NCBI GenBank assembly: GCA_007258455.2
Contig: VDFB02270651.1
Span: forward strand, 702,022,217 to 702,086,216
Source: Sequoia sempervirens
Lineage: Eukaryota > Streptophyta > Pinopsida > Cupressales > Cupressaceae
Direction of reading: 5' to 3'
DNA: 64,000 bases
Shown piece after piece: positions 22,722 through 34,510 of this stretch. Position 1 is the stretch's first letter. Every line of letters starts with the position of its first letter. A model generated the notes under the pieces. The model saw only the letters and a list, made by a program, of their open reading frames with translations. It was not told the origin of the DNA and searched no databases. The translations under genes and the position numbers were made by a program.

Positions 22722-24694
22722 TGTGCATGTTTTGCACATGCCTAGTCGAAGGAAGGGACCCCTTCGCATGCTCCTGATGGGTCATTTTCACTCTAGACAA
22801 GCTACTTTTCTCTTGTCTCATGTTACATGCCCCATTTCCTAGCCTAGGTTGGCCCTAACCTTAAAACGATCAAATTTCATATTGGTAAAAAATCACTAAC
22901 CTAAGTTTCACCAAGTCGTTTGCCCCTACAGGCTAGTTCCTACAGGCTTTTGTTTTCTTTTTTCCAAGTTTTCGTTTACCCTTATAGACCTATATTTACA
23001 GGTATCCTCTTGTCATGTGCCATTGTGCTCTGACATTTATTTGTAACCAAGTCTCAATGTCTGCCTGACCTACGAACCCCACATTCATCTTCATCACTAT
23101 GTCCTTCATGCTTCACAAACCAGTAATTGCGGGTCACCTTATGCGAAACTCAATTCCCATTTCATTGTTCGAAGGTGGTTCACCCTGACTTCCACTCGCA
23201 TGGCAGGGTCCGCATTTGGTCCCGCCATTCTCATTATGGTTTTGTCATCATTATCCTAGTAGTGAATTAATCTCTTAACGACACTCTGCACTCTTCCATC
23301 ATTTACCTGTACAAAATTTTCACGTTTTTCTCTTTCTGTGGGAAGATGTTAGAGATGTTGCATAGCTCCTAAATATGAACTGATGATTGTCCTACAAAAT
23401 GGGGGGACTAAATTTGGTTCATGAGGATTTGAGATAGTGCCAAGAACATAGATTTCTTCCTACTAAAAGTATGGAGAAAAGGGGGGTTATTTTTTCTTCC
23501 TCAAAACGATCGTAGTCTATTAGGAGTTATCTTGTTAGATTGAGGGAAACCAATCTACTCCACAATGGTGAAAATCTACAAGCAGGATGAATTCAATCGG
23601 CTGAGAATGCTACAAATTCATCGAGTAAAAGGCAGCCTTTAAATAGTTTCAGCTATAGTCAAAAGGCAATTAGCTAGAAGAGAAAATGCTACAACACCTG
23701 TGCACTAGAAGACAAAATAGGAATGAGACAGATATTTTAAATTTATTTATAATGGGGGGTAGGTGAAACCCTAATGTAAAATGAATCTTGGCCACACAAT
23801 GTAATTAAATCTTGGCCATTTATTTCACCTTTGGAAAACTATAAATAGGGGTCTCCCCCTCATTTGTAAATGGTTGGAGAGCTAATGTAAAAGCATTCTT
23901 CAGCAATAGAAAGCAACATTACATGATTTATGGGTGTTTCTTTTGAGTTTTCTCATTATGTGTGCATGGTTTTACTTCCCTATTAGTTTTAGTTGTTAGT
24001 TTCTTGAGTCAGAGTGATAATGGTGTTTGTTGTTATAGTATTTGATGAATTTCTAGATCATGCTTTTTGTGGTTTTTTGATGATAAATCACTTTGTAAAG
24101 CTAGTACGAGCTTCCTTACTTCATTGCTACAATTTAGTTCAATTGCATGTTCATGATGTGTGTGTGCAATCTAAAAATCTACAATCCTTAGAAGATTGCA
24201 TTGGTTTTGTGTAACTATAGGTTCGTCTTGTCCAAGCAAAACTCAGTTTAGGAATTCTGTCTACTATAGCAGCCTCCATGACCACTATTCATTCATAGTT
24301 TTAGGTCTAGAAACTTCATCTCTTCCCTTCCCTTTTTTTATTTTATTTAATAGTGACTTTGAACAAGGTTCATTGCACATTGTAAAGCCAAATCTAAAGC
24401 TGAAATAGGAGTTCTAGACTATTGTTTGAAGCTGCAGTAATTGAAGAACAATTTCCACATCCTAAGAACTCCATTTCCAAACCCAACTTCCCATGCTTTG
24501 TGACTCATTTGTAAGTCCACCCTATGATTACTAAAAAATCGAATAAAACAACTGAGATATTTCAAGCATTTTCAAGACCTTACATTAGAGACCTTGGGAT
24601 AGTGTTCTACAATTTTATTGTGGAAGATTATCTTTCAACAGAGGTGATGGACCTATGCATCACCTATGTTAAGAAGTGCATAAAAAACTCATCA
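22722..24694 (+). repeat. 5' LTR (copy A) of outer non-autonomous element O
   Basis: It starts TGTGCATGTTTTGCAC and ends in ATCA, seven bases before a primer-binding-site candidate. The same ~1.95-kb sequence recurs at 35631-37576, with half copies at about 37697-38366 and 38747-39461. A TATAAATA box lies 1.1 kb into it. The left end is judged from where copies A, B and D stop matching and could be off by a few bases. Confidence 0.7.
23840..23847 (+). promoter_or_regulatory. TATA box in LTR copy A
   Basis: CTATAAATAGGGG is a canonical plant TATA element and is conserved in LTR copy B at 36721. It gives the expected plus-strand transcription direction for element O. Confidence 0.65.
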
Positions 24695-24701
24695 ATAGAA
24701 C

Positions 24702-24715
24702 TGGCGCTAGGAGGG
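24702..24715 (+). other. Primer-binding-site candidate of element O
   Basis: TGGCGCTAGGAGGG follows the LTR end. Plant LTR elements with TGGCGC-type primer-binding sites are known. The copy after LTR B has decayed to TAGCACTAGGAGGG (37584). Confidence 0.5.
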
Positions 24716-24989
24716 TTGAATAAAGACATGGTTGAACAAGACATTGGTCCATTCATTCCATGCCCTTCTCCTCCTAGCACCCATGAACAGAACTGGCTCT
24801 AGAAGAAGGGCTGGCATGTTGAGGTTACAAAGCTGAATGTTGGAAGTTGAAAAGAGAACCTTCAAGAAGAAATTTGAGATAGGAAGATCTCTTTATATGA
24901 TGGAAATTTTAAAAATCAGAAAATTTTCAAGGAAAACAAGAACAAGAGCTAAGTTGAAATGGAGTAGCATTTGTAGATCAACATTACTC

Positions 24990-26591
24990 AACTACATGCA
25001 GATTTGAACAGCAGATTAAAGAGACTATTGCAGCAATTTGCATTGGAAGACAAGTGTAGAATCCATGGTACATGTAGGCACAATGAATTGGGATGTTTGA
25101 CATTCTTGAATAGGATTGAAAGATTCTTGCAAGGAGAGATTCCCTTTTGGGAAATATATCAACCTTTAGCCCTTGTAGACCTAGAAGAAGAGTTGAAAAC
25201 CATGGAAGCTAAGGCATTCAAGGAGCTAATCCAAGAATGTTTGGGTAGCGAAGATAGACCAAGATTCAAGTAGGTACTTATGTCTACCTAGTGCATATTT
25301 CACAATGCACCTCACTCAGAGTTAACTTGTTCATCATGTGTAAATATTATCACTCAAGCCAAGGGTTGTTTCAACAAGTTGGAGTAGCCAAATTTTAATG
25401 AGGATGATTCAACCCATGAAGCAAAAGAGCTATCAAAATTTGGAGGATAGAAAAGTAAAGATGAACCAAGAAATTTGAAAAAAGTTGGTGTTGGGATAGC
25501 AGACATAGAAATTGAAAACCAAGAGGAAGAGGCTGAGGGTCTTGGGAAACCAAAGTGGCTTCATGAAAAATTGGTTGTAACTAGTTAAGAAGGCATTCCC
25601 TCCATCAATAAAAAGCAGTCCTCCACTCTAGAAGAGGATCCATTGGCGGTTGATGATGAATCAACAAAGTTTGCAACAACATATGTTGGGACAACTAATG
25701 AAAATGTTGAAGAACAGAGAGAGGAAGAGGTTGAAAGTCTTGGGAACAACAAAAAATGATGGTGAAGGCATAAGTGAAATTAGATTAGAAGACCTCTCCT
25801 TCATGAATGACACTGATCAAGCATATGAAAATGAATATTTGAAGGAATGGGAACAATCACATGTCATGGCTGTCCGCTATCCAACTTCTTTCATACGTGA
25901 TGATGAAGACCCAATAGTGAAAAGATACCATTAGATCATCTTAAGATTAGCAAAGGATTGGTCTGAATTAAGAAATCAAGTGGATATGGAGGTTTTGTTG
26001 CTCCTAAATTGTTGTAGGCTCCATAATGCATCACATTCCGAATTCACATGCGGGCTATGCCAAGAGGCCATTGAACAAGTCAAAGAACAAGTAGGGCAGC
26101 CCAGTACACCACCCTTGTCACTGCTCCAAGAGATGAACTAGAGGATCAAGAGTTGCAACTGAGTGATGGCTTAGCTGAAGGAACCCTTTATGTGGATGTT
26201 GGGACAACAACAATGGAAGAATGTCATAGCCCTGAGCCTTTGAACGATGAAATATAAAAAATAGGAACATTGTCCCTAGAACATCAAGAACCTTTCCCTC
26301 TTGGAGGACATTTATATGTTATGGATGATCAACTATATAAAGGATTCCCTGAGGTAGACTATTGATCATATATCGATCCCCTTGATGGGCCAATGTCTCT
26401 TTCTATTTTCTTCCCACTTGGGATTGTGCCACAAAGGTATAGTGATGCAAAACAAGAGTACATTTCAGAAGATGGGGACAATGAAGACATACTACCTGAA
26501 CCTCTGATTGATGAAACATTGGAGCCTCTAGAGTGGGAGAGGGGTTCCTTCTCCATCTGTAGTGATAGTGAACAAGAGGAGACAAGTGAAC
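24990..26591 (+). pseudogene. Element O internal frame, 5' part (gag-like, zinc-type motifs)
   Basis: This is a gag-like protein of unknown exact function. At 25055-25096 there is C-x2-H-x3-(C)RHNE-x2-C followed by FLNRIERFLQGEIP, which resembles the C-x2-H...H-x4-C motif plus helix of Tat/Athila-type gypsy Gag. Two further motifs, C-x2-HNA-x-HSE-x-TC-x2-C, stand at 25292-25339 and 26013-26060. Acidic stretches follow, for example DSEQEETSE just before the insertion point. Many stops and shifts break the frame. It joins in frame to sequence at 33783 once the nested element is disregarded. No protease or polymerase motif is visible. Confidence 0.55.
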
Positions 26592-27683
26592 TATTGGAAA
26601 CAAGGAACATTGAGAGGGGGAGTGAATTAGTTGTGTGCAAAAATTTAATTTTATTATTTTGATCTTTAACTCACTTAACCATTCAACAAAATAAATATGC
26701 AGGAATAGAAAGAGCACAATCACAACACCATAACACCAATATTTTTACATGGAAACCTTGTTAGGGGAAAAACCACAGTGGATGGCCAATCCACAATATA
26801 ATATGAGTATACCCAAAACAAGGTTTACAAAATGGGAATGCACTTGCATTTAGGAACATTGTCTAGAGCTCACTGCTCAAATAAGATAGGATCACTTCCT
26901 TACAATGATTTAGATTGAATCCAAAAGAGTGAAATGATAGAATAGCATCTATAATGCTTGATTACCATTTTGGTTGTGCTTTGTAGTCAATCTTTTGTCC
27001 TTTTGACTGATTTAGCATTTTGCTCTGTTCTACAGAAACTCACTCTTCCAAAAACTTTAATGCACAAGTGAAATTGTGGATAATTTCCTAATCACCCTTG
27101 TAATGATTGTAACAAACTTCTACACTTGTCACTCACTCCCAAAATGATATAACTAATAACATATATATTTGTATCAAGGATTTTGTCATTACAAGTCGAC
27201 CTCTAATAAAATATAAAAAATTCTTCATGTGTTGGCTCAAGTCATGAACAATTTATGATGTGCACCCACATAAGTTAGCCACAACATAGCTTGGACCCAA
27301 AAAAAATTTCTTAAACATAAAAAAAATTAAACAATTACTCCTTATACATCCACAACATGCCACATTCATTGAGTCAACCACAATGAGCAAATAAATGGAA
27401 AAACATCATGCCAGATCTCCTAACTCGTACATCGATTAATGCAACACCACAAAATTCAATAATAAGATAACATACATGGTTAACAAACTGTACTAGGGAT
27501 CCAAAACTCAAAAATATGACCTAGTGAAGCAAACAAATTGACGCAGTAACCAAATACCCTATTCTTCATGCTTTTTGTCATCAATACTCTATTCTCAACT
27601 CCTTTTGCTGGTGTTTTGATCTGTAGACCAAAGTAATGACTTCAATTTCCACCAATGAAAACATTAGAAGCCATGTTCCAACA
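26592..27683 (-). repeat. 3' LTR of element N
   Basis: It runs from TATTGGAAAC (a mutated TGTTGG) to CATGTTCCAACA. It is homologous over its full length to 32675-33777. Confidence 0.9.
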
Positions 27684-27696
27684 ATCTCCCCATTTG
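27684..27696 (-). other. Polypurine tract of element N
   Basis: The minus strand reads AAATGGGGAGAT directly before the LTR start TGTTGG, as in copia-type elements. Confidence 0.8.
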
Positions 27697-27915
27697 GCAT
27701 TGATGGCAACACTTAGTGAAAAATGACTAAGTGTCGAAACTAGTAAGTACACTGCCAAAGTTCAAAATTTTAGAACACAAATTCATTTTAAAACACTACC
27801 CCCCTTAGAATGTCAATCCATTTTTCACTACACTCTCTCCCCCTTTGACATCAATGAAAAAATTGGGAAATCCAAAATGTCAAAATTTCAAGACTGTGCA
27901 AACATAACCTGTGAC

Positions 27916-30900
27916 TTACAAAAATCTAAGGACATCCAAAAAGTCATTCTTTAACACAATTAAGTTTGAGTCCCAAACACTTTCCAAACTTTCCCAAATG
28001 ATTACGTGACCACAAAGTAGATAAGACAGAGTTTCTATAGCTTCAAGATTTACTAGGTCAGGAGTGGCCATAGCATCTTTAGCCTCTTTCAATGCATTTA
28101 CCATTATCTTAATCTTTGGACTATTAGTCATTTGAGTTCGCATACTCTCCCAACAATCCTCTCATTTTAAAGCTTCAAACTCTTTATTTTGTCAAGAAAA
28201 TACATTACCTAACCTTCTTGTTCACCAACATTACCAGCTAATTGGTCAAAAGCATTAGAAATGGTTACCAACTATTTCTCAATATCCTTCACCTTCTTTT
28301 CATTTGCTTCAGTTAATTTGGACAAGACTAAACAAGACTTGTACACTTTTCCTCCTTTAGAAAAAGTATCTTGAACATTTTTCATGCAGGTGGCTAATAG
28401 AGTTTTGTCTTTTGCAATTAGTTCATTCAAACTACCTAATCTCTTTTCCTTGAACTCCTTATGCACCTTAATCAAGTCTAATTTCTAAAATGATTCAAAG
28501 TGAGAGCTTACAAAATTTATCAGCTTCTTTAGCTCACCGGAAGAGGAACTAGACGGATCCATAACATGGCTAGGCATTAATTTCTATAGAACTCCAGATG
28601 CAAGGCTTAGCAATTCACTGTCTTTTATGTGAGACTTCATAATCTTCTCACTGGCTTTGGCTTGAGCAATTGAAGCAACCTTCATCATCTGAATTGGGGA
28701 AAAAGTGGTTAGATTGATTGAGCTTTCATCCAATTTAGTATCTAATTCTTCCTACTGCTCCATCAAATATCTCTTTACTACCTCTACTCTGATTTCTTGA
28801 ACTTTTTATTCTTCAACCTTGGGTTCTACAAAGACTGTTTCCGGATTGCCTTTAGGCACTTCAACCTTTTCAATATGCACCTCCTTCTTATCAACTAACA
28901 CCTCCTTAGGAACTTCAACTTCCTTAGGTGTATGTGTTTTCCACTTTAGGAGGAGTCTGGAAATTTTCAACATCAGCATTCACTTCCTCATATCCAGTAT
29001 CCATTTCTTTAGCATTTATCTTATTGTTTGATAGAAACTCTTCCAGAATATTCTTGGTTTCCCTAACAACAACATCAATCTCACCAATCATGAGTCTATT
29101 CACCCTTGTCTTGCTCGAATTCCTTTTTGACCTTTTCAAGGAGTCAATTCATCTCCTCTATTGACATCTTTGGACATAAATAAAAATGAATTCTTTTCCT
29201 GATGTTCTCTTCTATTCTAGCACTTATACTTCTAGACTTTAAAATATTGTATAGACTCTTGGGGAAGCCAAACATGATTTCAACAAGAAGTTTATTGAAA
29301 ATATTCATATGTTTTATTGTGGCCTCTTCAAGAGTCCTTTGACTAGATTCAACAAAACCTTTGTACCATTCATAGAGTGGCTTGAGATTACCATATTTGA
29401 CAAATGCATTGCCAACTTCCTCAACTAACATACGGGGTTTGTCAATTTTTTCCTTTTTCTCTGCTTCTTGTTCTTTACCAAAAGATTTTCTCTTGTTTAA
29501 CTTGATAGCCTGAGTCCCAGTAGCCTTTATTTCTTTTACAACTTATGATTCAATCCCTTCCTCTTCATCTTCAGAAGAAGCTTCATATGTTATTGTACTT
29601 TTATTCTTCTTTCTTTTTCCAGAAGCCTTGGCTTGAGTTGGCTAGGCTATAGGGAAATCCGAGTAGATCTAGTGTAGGGAGAAGATATTTGTAGACTAGA
29701 ATTTTTTTTTTTTGCTTTCTCTTTTGTTGTATCAGCCTCATCTCTCTTCCTTCTTATTTCTTTCAATTTCTCCACAAGTATGCCCATATTTTCAGAAAAG
29801 ACTTCTACCTCTTTTCTTACTCTCCTGGCTATCATGGGATTTTTTAGATCAATATGTACCTACATACTTTTCTCTACATAAGTTCCAAATCTTTCTTCTC
29901 CTAGATCCTAAGGTGAAGTCAACAAGTATTACGCATACATTTTCAAAATTTTCTCATCTACTTCATATCCCATTGGCATGATCCAAATTGTTTTGGGATC
30001 AACAACTTCCATATGACATTGATCAATGTCTACCATGAAGCAGATAGTACCTTTGTATTTTTCCATGATTGGGGTAGGGATTCTTTTCCTAGAATGCATC
30101 ATATTTTGGAAGATTTTAAAGTATCCTCAAAGGGTGGTATTCTAGGTCTGACCATCACCTGAACTAAACAACATGTTCCTTATCTGAACAACTACTAGCT
30201 CATCAATGTGCCAACAAACTTTTCAAACTTTCGGAACCTCATCCAAGAAGTAGAAAAAAAAAAATAGCAGAAAATTACCATACTTGAATGTATTCTTCTT
30301 ATCTTTCTTGATTTTCCCTAGATTCTCCATTAACTAACTTCTGAGAAATTCACACAAATCATAGTTTGCATTTTTTCTTACCATCTCATAGGTTGCATAG
30401 ATAATCGTACTAGATACAAATTTCTTCCAACTTGAGTGATAGATCTTATAACCAATAACCATTGATACAAATTTTACATCTACTGCAACAATATCCTCTA
30501 TTGTTATTTCCCTTCTATCCCATTGAGCACCTATTGCCTCAGTGACCTTATCATTCTTTATAGACTTCAAAACTGAAATTCTACTAGTGGAACTTAGACT
30601 TGTGACTGCACCTATAGCCTTCTTTTTAAATTTTAAATGGCACATCTATCCACATGAATTCGTCATGAACATGGCTCAACACATATTAGACCCATTCATT
30701 TTCCTCAATTATTGGAAATTTTGTAGACTGCGTGAACTTCTTTTCCTCTAGGGTTTGGCTTTATAGTAAAATCTTCTTGAATTATGTGATGAGAATACAA
30801 ATTCATCAAATGAGAGCTTCCCAATTCTTTGATATTTTCATGTATATAAGCCCTAATATCTTCAAGGTGTAGGACTTCATACGACACATATGAAAATGCA

Positions 30901-30992
30901 CCTAAGGACTCTATCTCTAGAGACTTATAAGGATGCCATTTAAACTTTGGATGTGGCCTATCATTTACTTCAACTACCAGAGGAGTAGACAT
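27916..30992 (-). pseudogene. Element N long unknown frame (ORF X)
   Basis: I do not recognise this protein. It starts at ATG 30992 (MSTPLVVEVNDRPHPKFKW) and can be followed to 27916, about 1,000 codons, through stops and a few frameshifts. Parts in order: a globular-looking N-terminus (30992-30334, with REITIEDIVAVDVKFVSMVIGYKIYH), a segment with DPKTIWIMPMGYEVDEKIL (about 29960), then charged helical stretches with likely coiled coils (29835-29647). Next are an acidic patch EASSEDEEEG (about 29570), a helical block EEVGNAFVKYGNLKPLYEWYK (29420-29355) and a Lys/Glu/Val-rich linker with KEVEVPKEV repeats (about 28920-28820). The C-terminus is again helical (28475-27916). Most in-frame stops are TAG or TAA at apparent Gln codons. 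No polymerase, protease, integrase or transposase motif is visible. Confidence 0.6.
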
Positions 30993-31608
30993 TATTGAAA
31001 TCTCACAAATTCATAGGATTTTCGATAAATACCTTTTGGGGGTAGAACGAAACTTGATTGCAAATCCTCTTTCATGCTAGAATCTCTCCACAATTTAGCA
31101 ATGTTCACTTAGAGCTCTCCAAACTGCTTTTCTCCAAAATTTAAAGTGACAAATGAGGGAATAAAATTTTCTTTTATCATCTACAAACCTAACTCCTTTT
31201 TTTCACAATAAATGCCTTTACCCTAATTCATCTGATTCCTTGTCTTTCATGTATATAGACAAATGATTCTTCTTTGGATTTGCAAAATTCTTCAATACTA
31301 CCTCCAATTTGTTGAACAGCATCTAAAAGAAATCAATGCACTTACTAGACTCATCTGGATCCTAGTACCATTCACTAGTAGGGGTTTTAAAATATTTACT
31401 TGAAAACTTCCCCTAGGCTAGAGGCCTAAAACTAATTCCTAGAGGGATTGCCAGAAGTTGCTTCTAGTGCTAGCATATTTGCTTCAATAGAGGGATTCTT
31501 CATCACCCATTTCTTCTACATTTTCCTTCTGATCACATCAGTACTGAATTTAATTTTTCCCTTAACATCCTATTACATGTTCTATTTTACTGGACCTCTT
31601 ATGTTTCA
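30993..31608 (-). other. Spacer between the gag-like frame and ORF X of element N
   Basis: There is no clear frame. A stretch near 31240-31330 reads as a lysine-rich peptide on the minus strand, but it may be noncoding or a decayed extension of either neighbouring frame. Confidence 0.4.
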
Positions 31609-32606
31609 ATAGAATCTAGTAGTGTGGCCAAATTTGTTGCAGTTGTAGCACACAACACTTCTCTATCTAGGCCAATTGTTCCATTGATTTTGTCTTGATC
31701 TGCACTGGTTAGGAATATGTCCAAATATATTGCATGTATAGAATCTGACATCTCTATGAAGGTTATTCATCACAGTTTTCCATTCACTTGACTTATGATC
31801 ATACTTATGGCAATTAAAGCACTAACCTGAAAATGATGGTCCTTTGTGTTCATCTTGCTCCTACACTGAGAATCCATATGACCAAATTTGTTGCAAACAT
31901 AACAATAGCCATTAAATCTTTGAACATTTAGTTGTCTTACCGGATTTCTTCTAGCTCCAATCATTTGATTTCATTACCTAAATCTCCCTTCTCTAGTTTT
32001 CTTTTGTCTAGATCTGGAAATTTCTCCTTCTTCAAATCCAAGACTTCACCTATCACCATTAGTCCTCTGTCCTTTAATCAATTCATCAAGTTTGGATGAG
32101 CTTGCTTTGAATTTCTCCTTGTACTCATTCGCAGTAGCAAGTTCATTTTTGAGATCATTAAACTATTTTTCAACCACTTCTTCATTGTTTTTTGATTCCT
32201 CTAGTTCATTTTCAAATTGGTTGCATTGTTTAGACTTTTCTTTTGAGGATTGTGTGATATTTTCTTCATTCTTCTTTCTATCCTCAATCTCCTTAGTAAT
32301 TTTCATCACGATGGATTCCATCTCACACTTCAAGGTAGCATTGTCTTTGGAAAAATTTTCACATTCTTTTGTTTTCTCTTTTAGGGCATGACTGAGTTGT
32401 TCATCTTCCATGCTTTTGTTCTTCTACTTAAGTTGATCACATAATTCCTTCCTTTTCTCCCTTGATTCATTGATTTTATCTTTCAATGACTGAATGAATC
32501 TCTCTGCACTCTCAAGACTTTCTTATAACACCTGGTTCTCAGACTTTGACTAGTAAAGATCATCAAGGGCCACCATGAGTTGTTGTTGAAGACTACTTGT
32601 ATCCAT
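31609..32606 (-). pseudogene. Element N gag-like frame: coiled coil plus four CCHC knuckles
   Basis: The likely role is RNA binding and packaging. ATG 32606 opens a frame (MDTSSLQQQLMVALDDLY) rich in Glu, Lys, Asn and Gln, with heptad-like patterning to about 32160, so probably a coiled coil. The usual copia Gag N-terminal domain is not recognisable. Four zinc knuckles follow: K1 CYVCNKFGHMDSQC (31863-31904), K2 CFNCHKYDHKSSEW (31780-31821, last Cys now Trp), K3 FYTCNIFGHIPNQC (31702-31743, first Cys now Phe) and K4 CYNCNKFGHTTRFY (31609-31650, last Cys now Tyr). K2-K4 share one frame at 26- and 31-codon spacing; one frameshift separates K1. Stops interrupt the coiled-coil part. Confidence 0.75.
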
Positions 32607-32662
32607 TGAAAAAATCCTTACAAGATATCCCCAAGCTATTAGAATTATTCTAAGGAACTTTC

Positions 32663-32674
32663 TCTAATACCAAT
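32663..32674 (-). other. Primer-binding site of element N
   Basis: The minus strand reads TTGGTATTAGAG just inside the 5' LTR. It is one base away from the initiator-Met complement TGGTATCAGAGC over the matching part, and the change is C to T. Confidence 0.75.
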
Positions 32675-33777
32675 TGTTGGAAACAAGCAACACTAAGAGG
32701 AGGGGTGAATCAATGTTGTGTCAAAATTTAATTTTATTATTCCGATCTTTAAATCACTTAACCATTCAACAAAAGAAATATGCATGAATAGAAAGAACAC
32801 AATCACAACACAATAACACTAGGATTTTTACATGGAAACCCTATTAGGGGGAAAACAACTATGGATGGCCAATCCACAATATATTATGAGTATGCCCAAA
32901 AGAAGGTTTACAAAATGGGAATGCACTTGCATTCAGACACACTACCTAGAGTTCACTGCTCAAATAAGATAGGGTCACTTCCTTACAATGATTTGGATTG
33001 AATCCAAAATAGAAAACTGATAGAATGTCATCTATAATGCTTGATTACAATTTCGGTTATACTCTGTAGTCAATCTTTTGTCCTTCTGATTGATTCAACA
33101 ATTCTGCTATGTTCTACACAAACTCACACTTCCAAAAACTTTAATGCATAAGTGAAACTATGCATAATTCCTAATCACCCTTCTGATGATCACAACACAC
33201 TTCTATACTTTCCATTGACTCCCAAAATGCTATAATTGATAACTTATATATATTTGTAGCAAGGATCTTGTCATTACAAGTTGACCTCTAATAAAATACA
33301 AAAAAATCTTCATGTGTCGGCTTAAGTCATGAAAAATTTATGATGCACACACATACAAGTTGGCCACGACATAGCTTGGACCCAAAACAAAATTTGTAAA
33401 CATAAAAAAAATTAAACAATTACTCCTTATACATCCAAAACATGCCACATTCATTGAGTTGGCCATAATGAGAAAATAAACAAAAGAAAAATCTTGTCAG
33501 ATCTCCTAACTCATACACCAATTAATGCAACACCAGAAAATTCAATAATAAGATAACATACATGGTTAAAAAACTATCCTGAGGATCCACAACTCAAAAA
33601 GATGATCTGATGAAGCAAACAGATTGACCTAGTAACTGGATACCATGTTCTGCATGCTTTCTACTAGTAATACTTTGTTCCCAACTTCTTTTTCTTGTAT
33701 GAAGAAGTCATGATCTACGGACCAAAGTAATGATTTCAGTTGCCATCAATCACAACATTAGAATCCATGTTCCAACA
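32675..33777 (-). repeat. 5' LTR of element N
   Basis: It runs from TGTTGGAAAC to TTCCAACA and is followed by the target duplication TGAAC. It matches 26592-27683. Confidence 0.9.
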
Positions 33778-34510
33778 TGAACATCATGATGAAATACATG
33801 GAGTGCAAAGAGAAGAAGACAAAGGCGGGGGTGTTTTGATGATTGCCAACAAGTGTGGCATACCAGAACAACTACATGATGCAGTTAGGAGTCCTTTTGT
33901 CCTAGTCTTTGTTGATCCTCTTACATGTTTGAGGAGCTACATTAGGAAAAATTCATCCATGTCATCATCTTTTGACATTAGACATCATAAAATTAAGGTC
34001 AACGCCAGGGAAAGGAGATGGGACAAATTGTTGGCCCTTGAAGATAGCAATCAAGAAGAGGTCTAGGATATAGTAAATCAGGATGATGAAGTGTTTCTCC
34101 TTGAGGAAAAACTATTGGAGGTTGTGGGTCCCACACTAGACTTGGAAGGGGCATTTGCTGCCTCATCCTCCTTTCCCTTCACAAGCTTGGGATCAAAGAT
34201 GTTGCACCCTCTACTTCACCCACCCAATGCTGCCGGTGCAACAACCAATGATGTAGTGCTCGCTCTCAACTGTCAAACGCTGCCACTTTCATATGACGAT
34301 ACCCAATTTCTATCTTTCCTTACTCATGTGCATACTTATAGCTGCATTTATAATTTTGACTATGGGAATGAAGGGATACAAACATGTTTATGGATTATTC
34401 ATTGGTTTAACAAATCACCTCAATTGCTGATTTTTTATGATTACAGGATTGAATTTGAATGTTGCTATGTTGAACTTCTTTTTTCTAAATATAAGGATGA
34501 ATGTGCATGA
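33778..34510 (+). pseudogene. Element O internal frame, 3' part
   Basis: This continues the frame broken at 26591. Past the duplicated TGAAC it stays open (HHDEIHGVQREEDKGGG) to a stop at about 34064, then resumes at 34091-34510 with one stop and an indel between. The product has an acidic start, a region with SPFVLVFVDPLTCLRSYIRK and a C-terminal part ending KYKDECA. I recognise no family. Nothing in it resembles protease, RT or integrase. Confidence 0.5.

Larger units (their letters stand above)
26592..33777 (-). mobile_element. Nested non-autonomous LTR element N (7.2 kb, copia-like ends)
   Basis: LTRs of 1,092 bp (26592-27683) and 1,103 bp (32675-33777) begin TGTTGGAAAC (TATTGG in the left copy) and end TGTTCCAACA. 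They are flanked by a perfect 5-bp target duplication, TGAAC, at 26587-26591 and 33778-33782. The minus strand carries a primer-binding site, a gag-like frame, a long unknown frame and a polypurine tract in that order. The terminal words and initiator-Met site suit Ty1/copia elements, but RT, RNase H and integrase are absent. By eye roughly nine in ten bases agree between LTRs, so the insertion is not recent. Confidence 0.9.

Noticed and set aside
24524..24802. Frame beginning MITKKSNKTTE in front of the outer element's gag-like region
   Set aside because: It lies across the LTR end and primer-binding-site candidate, and the homologous stretch after LTR B is not open.
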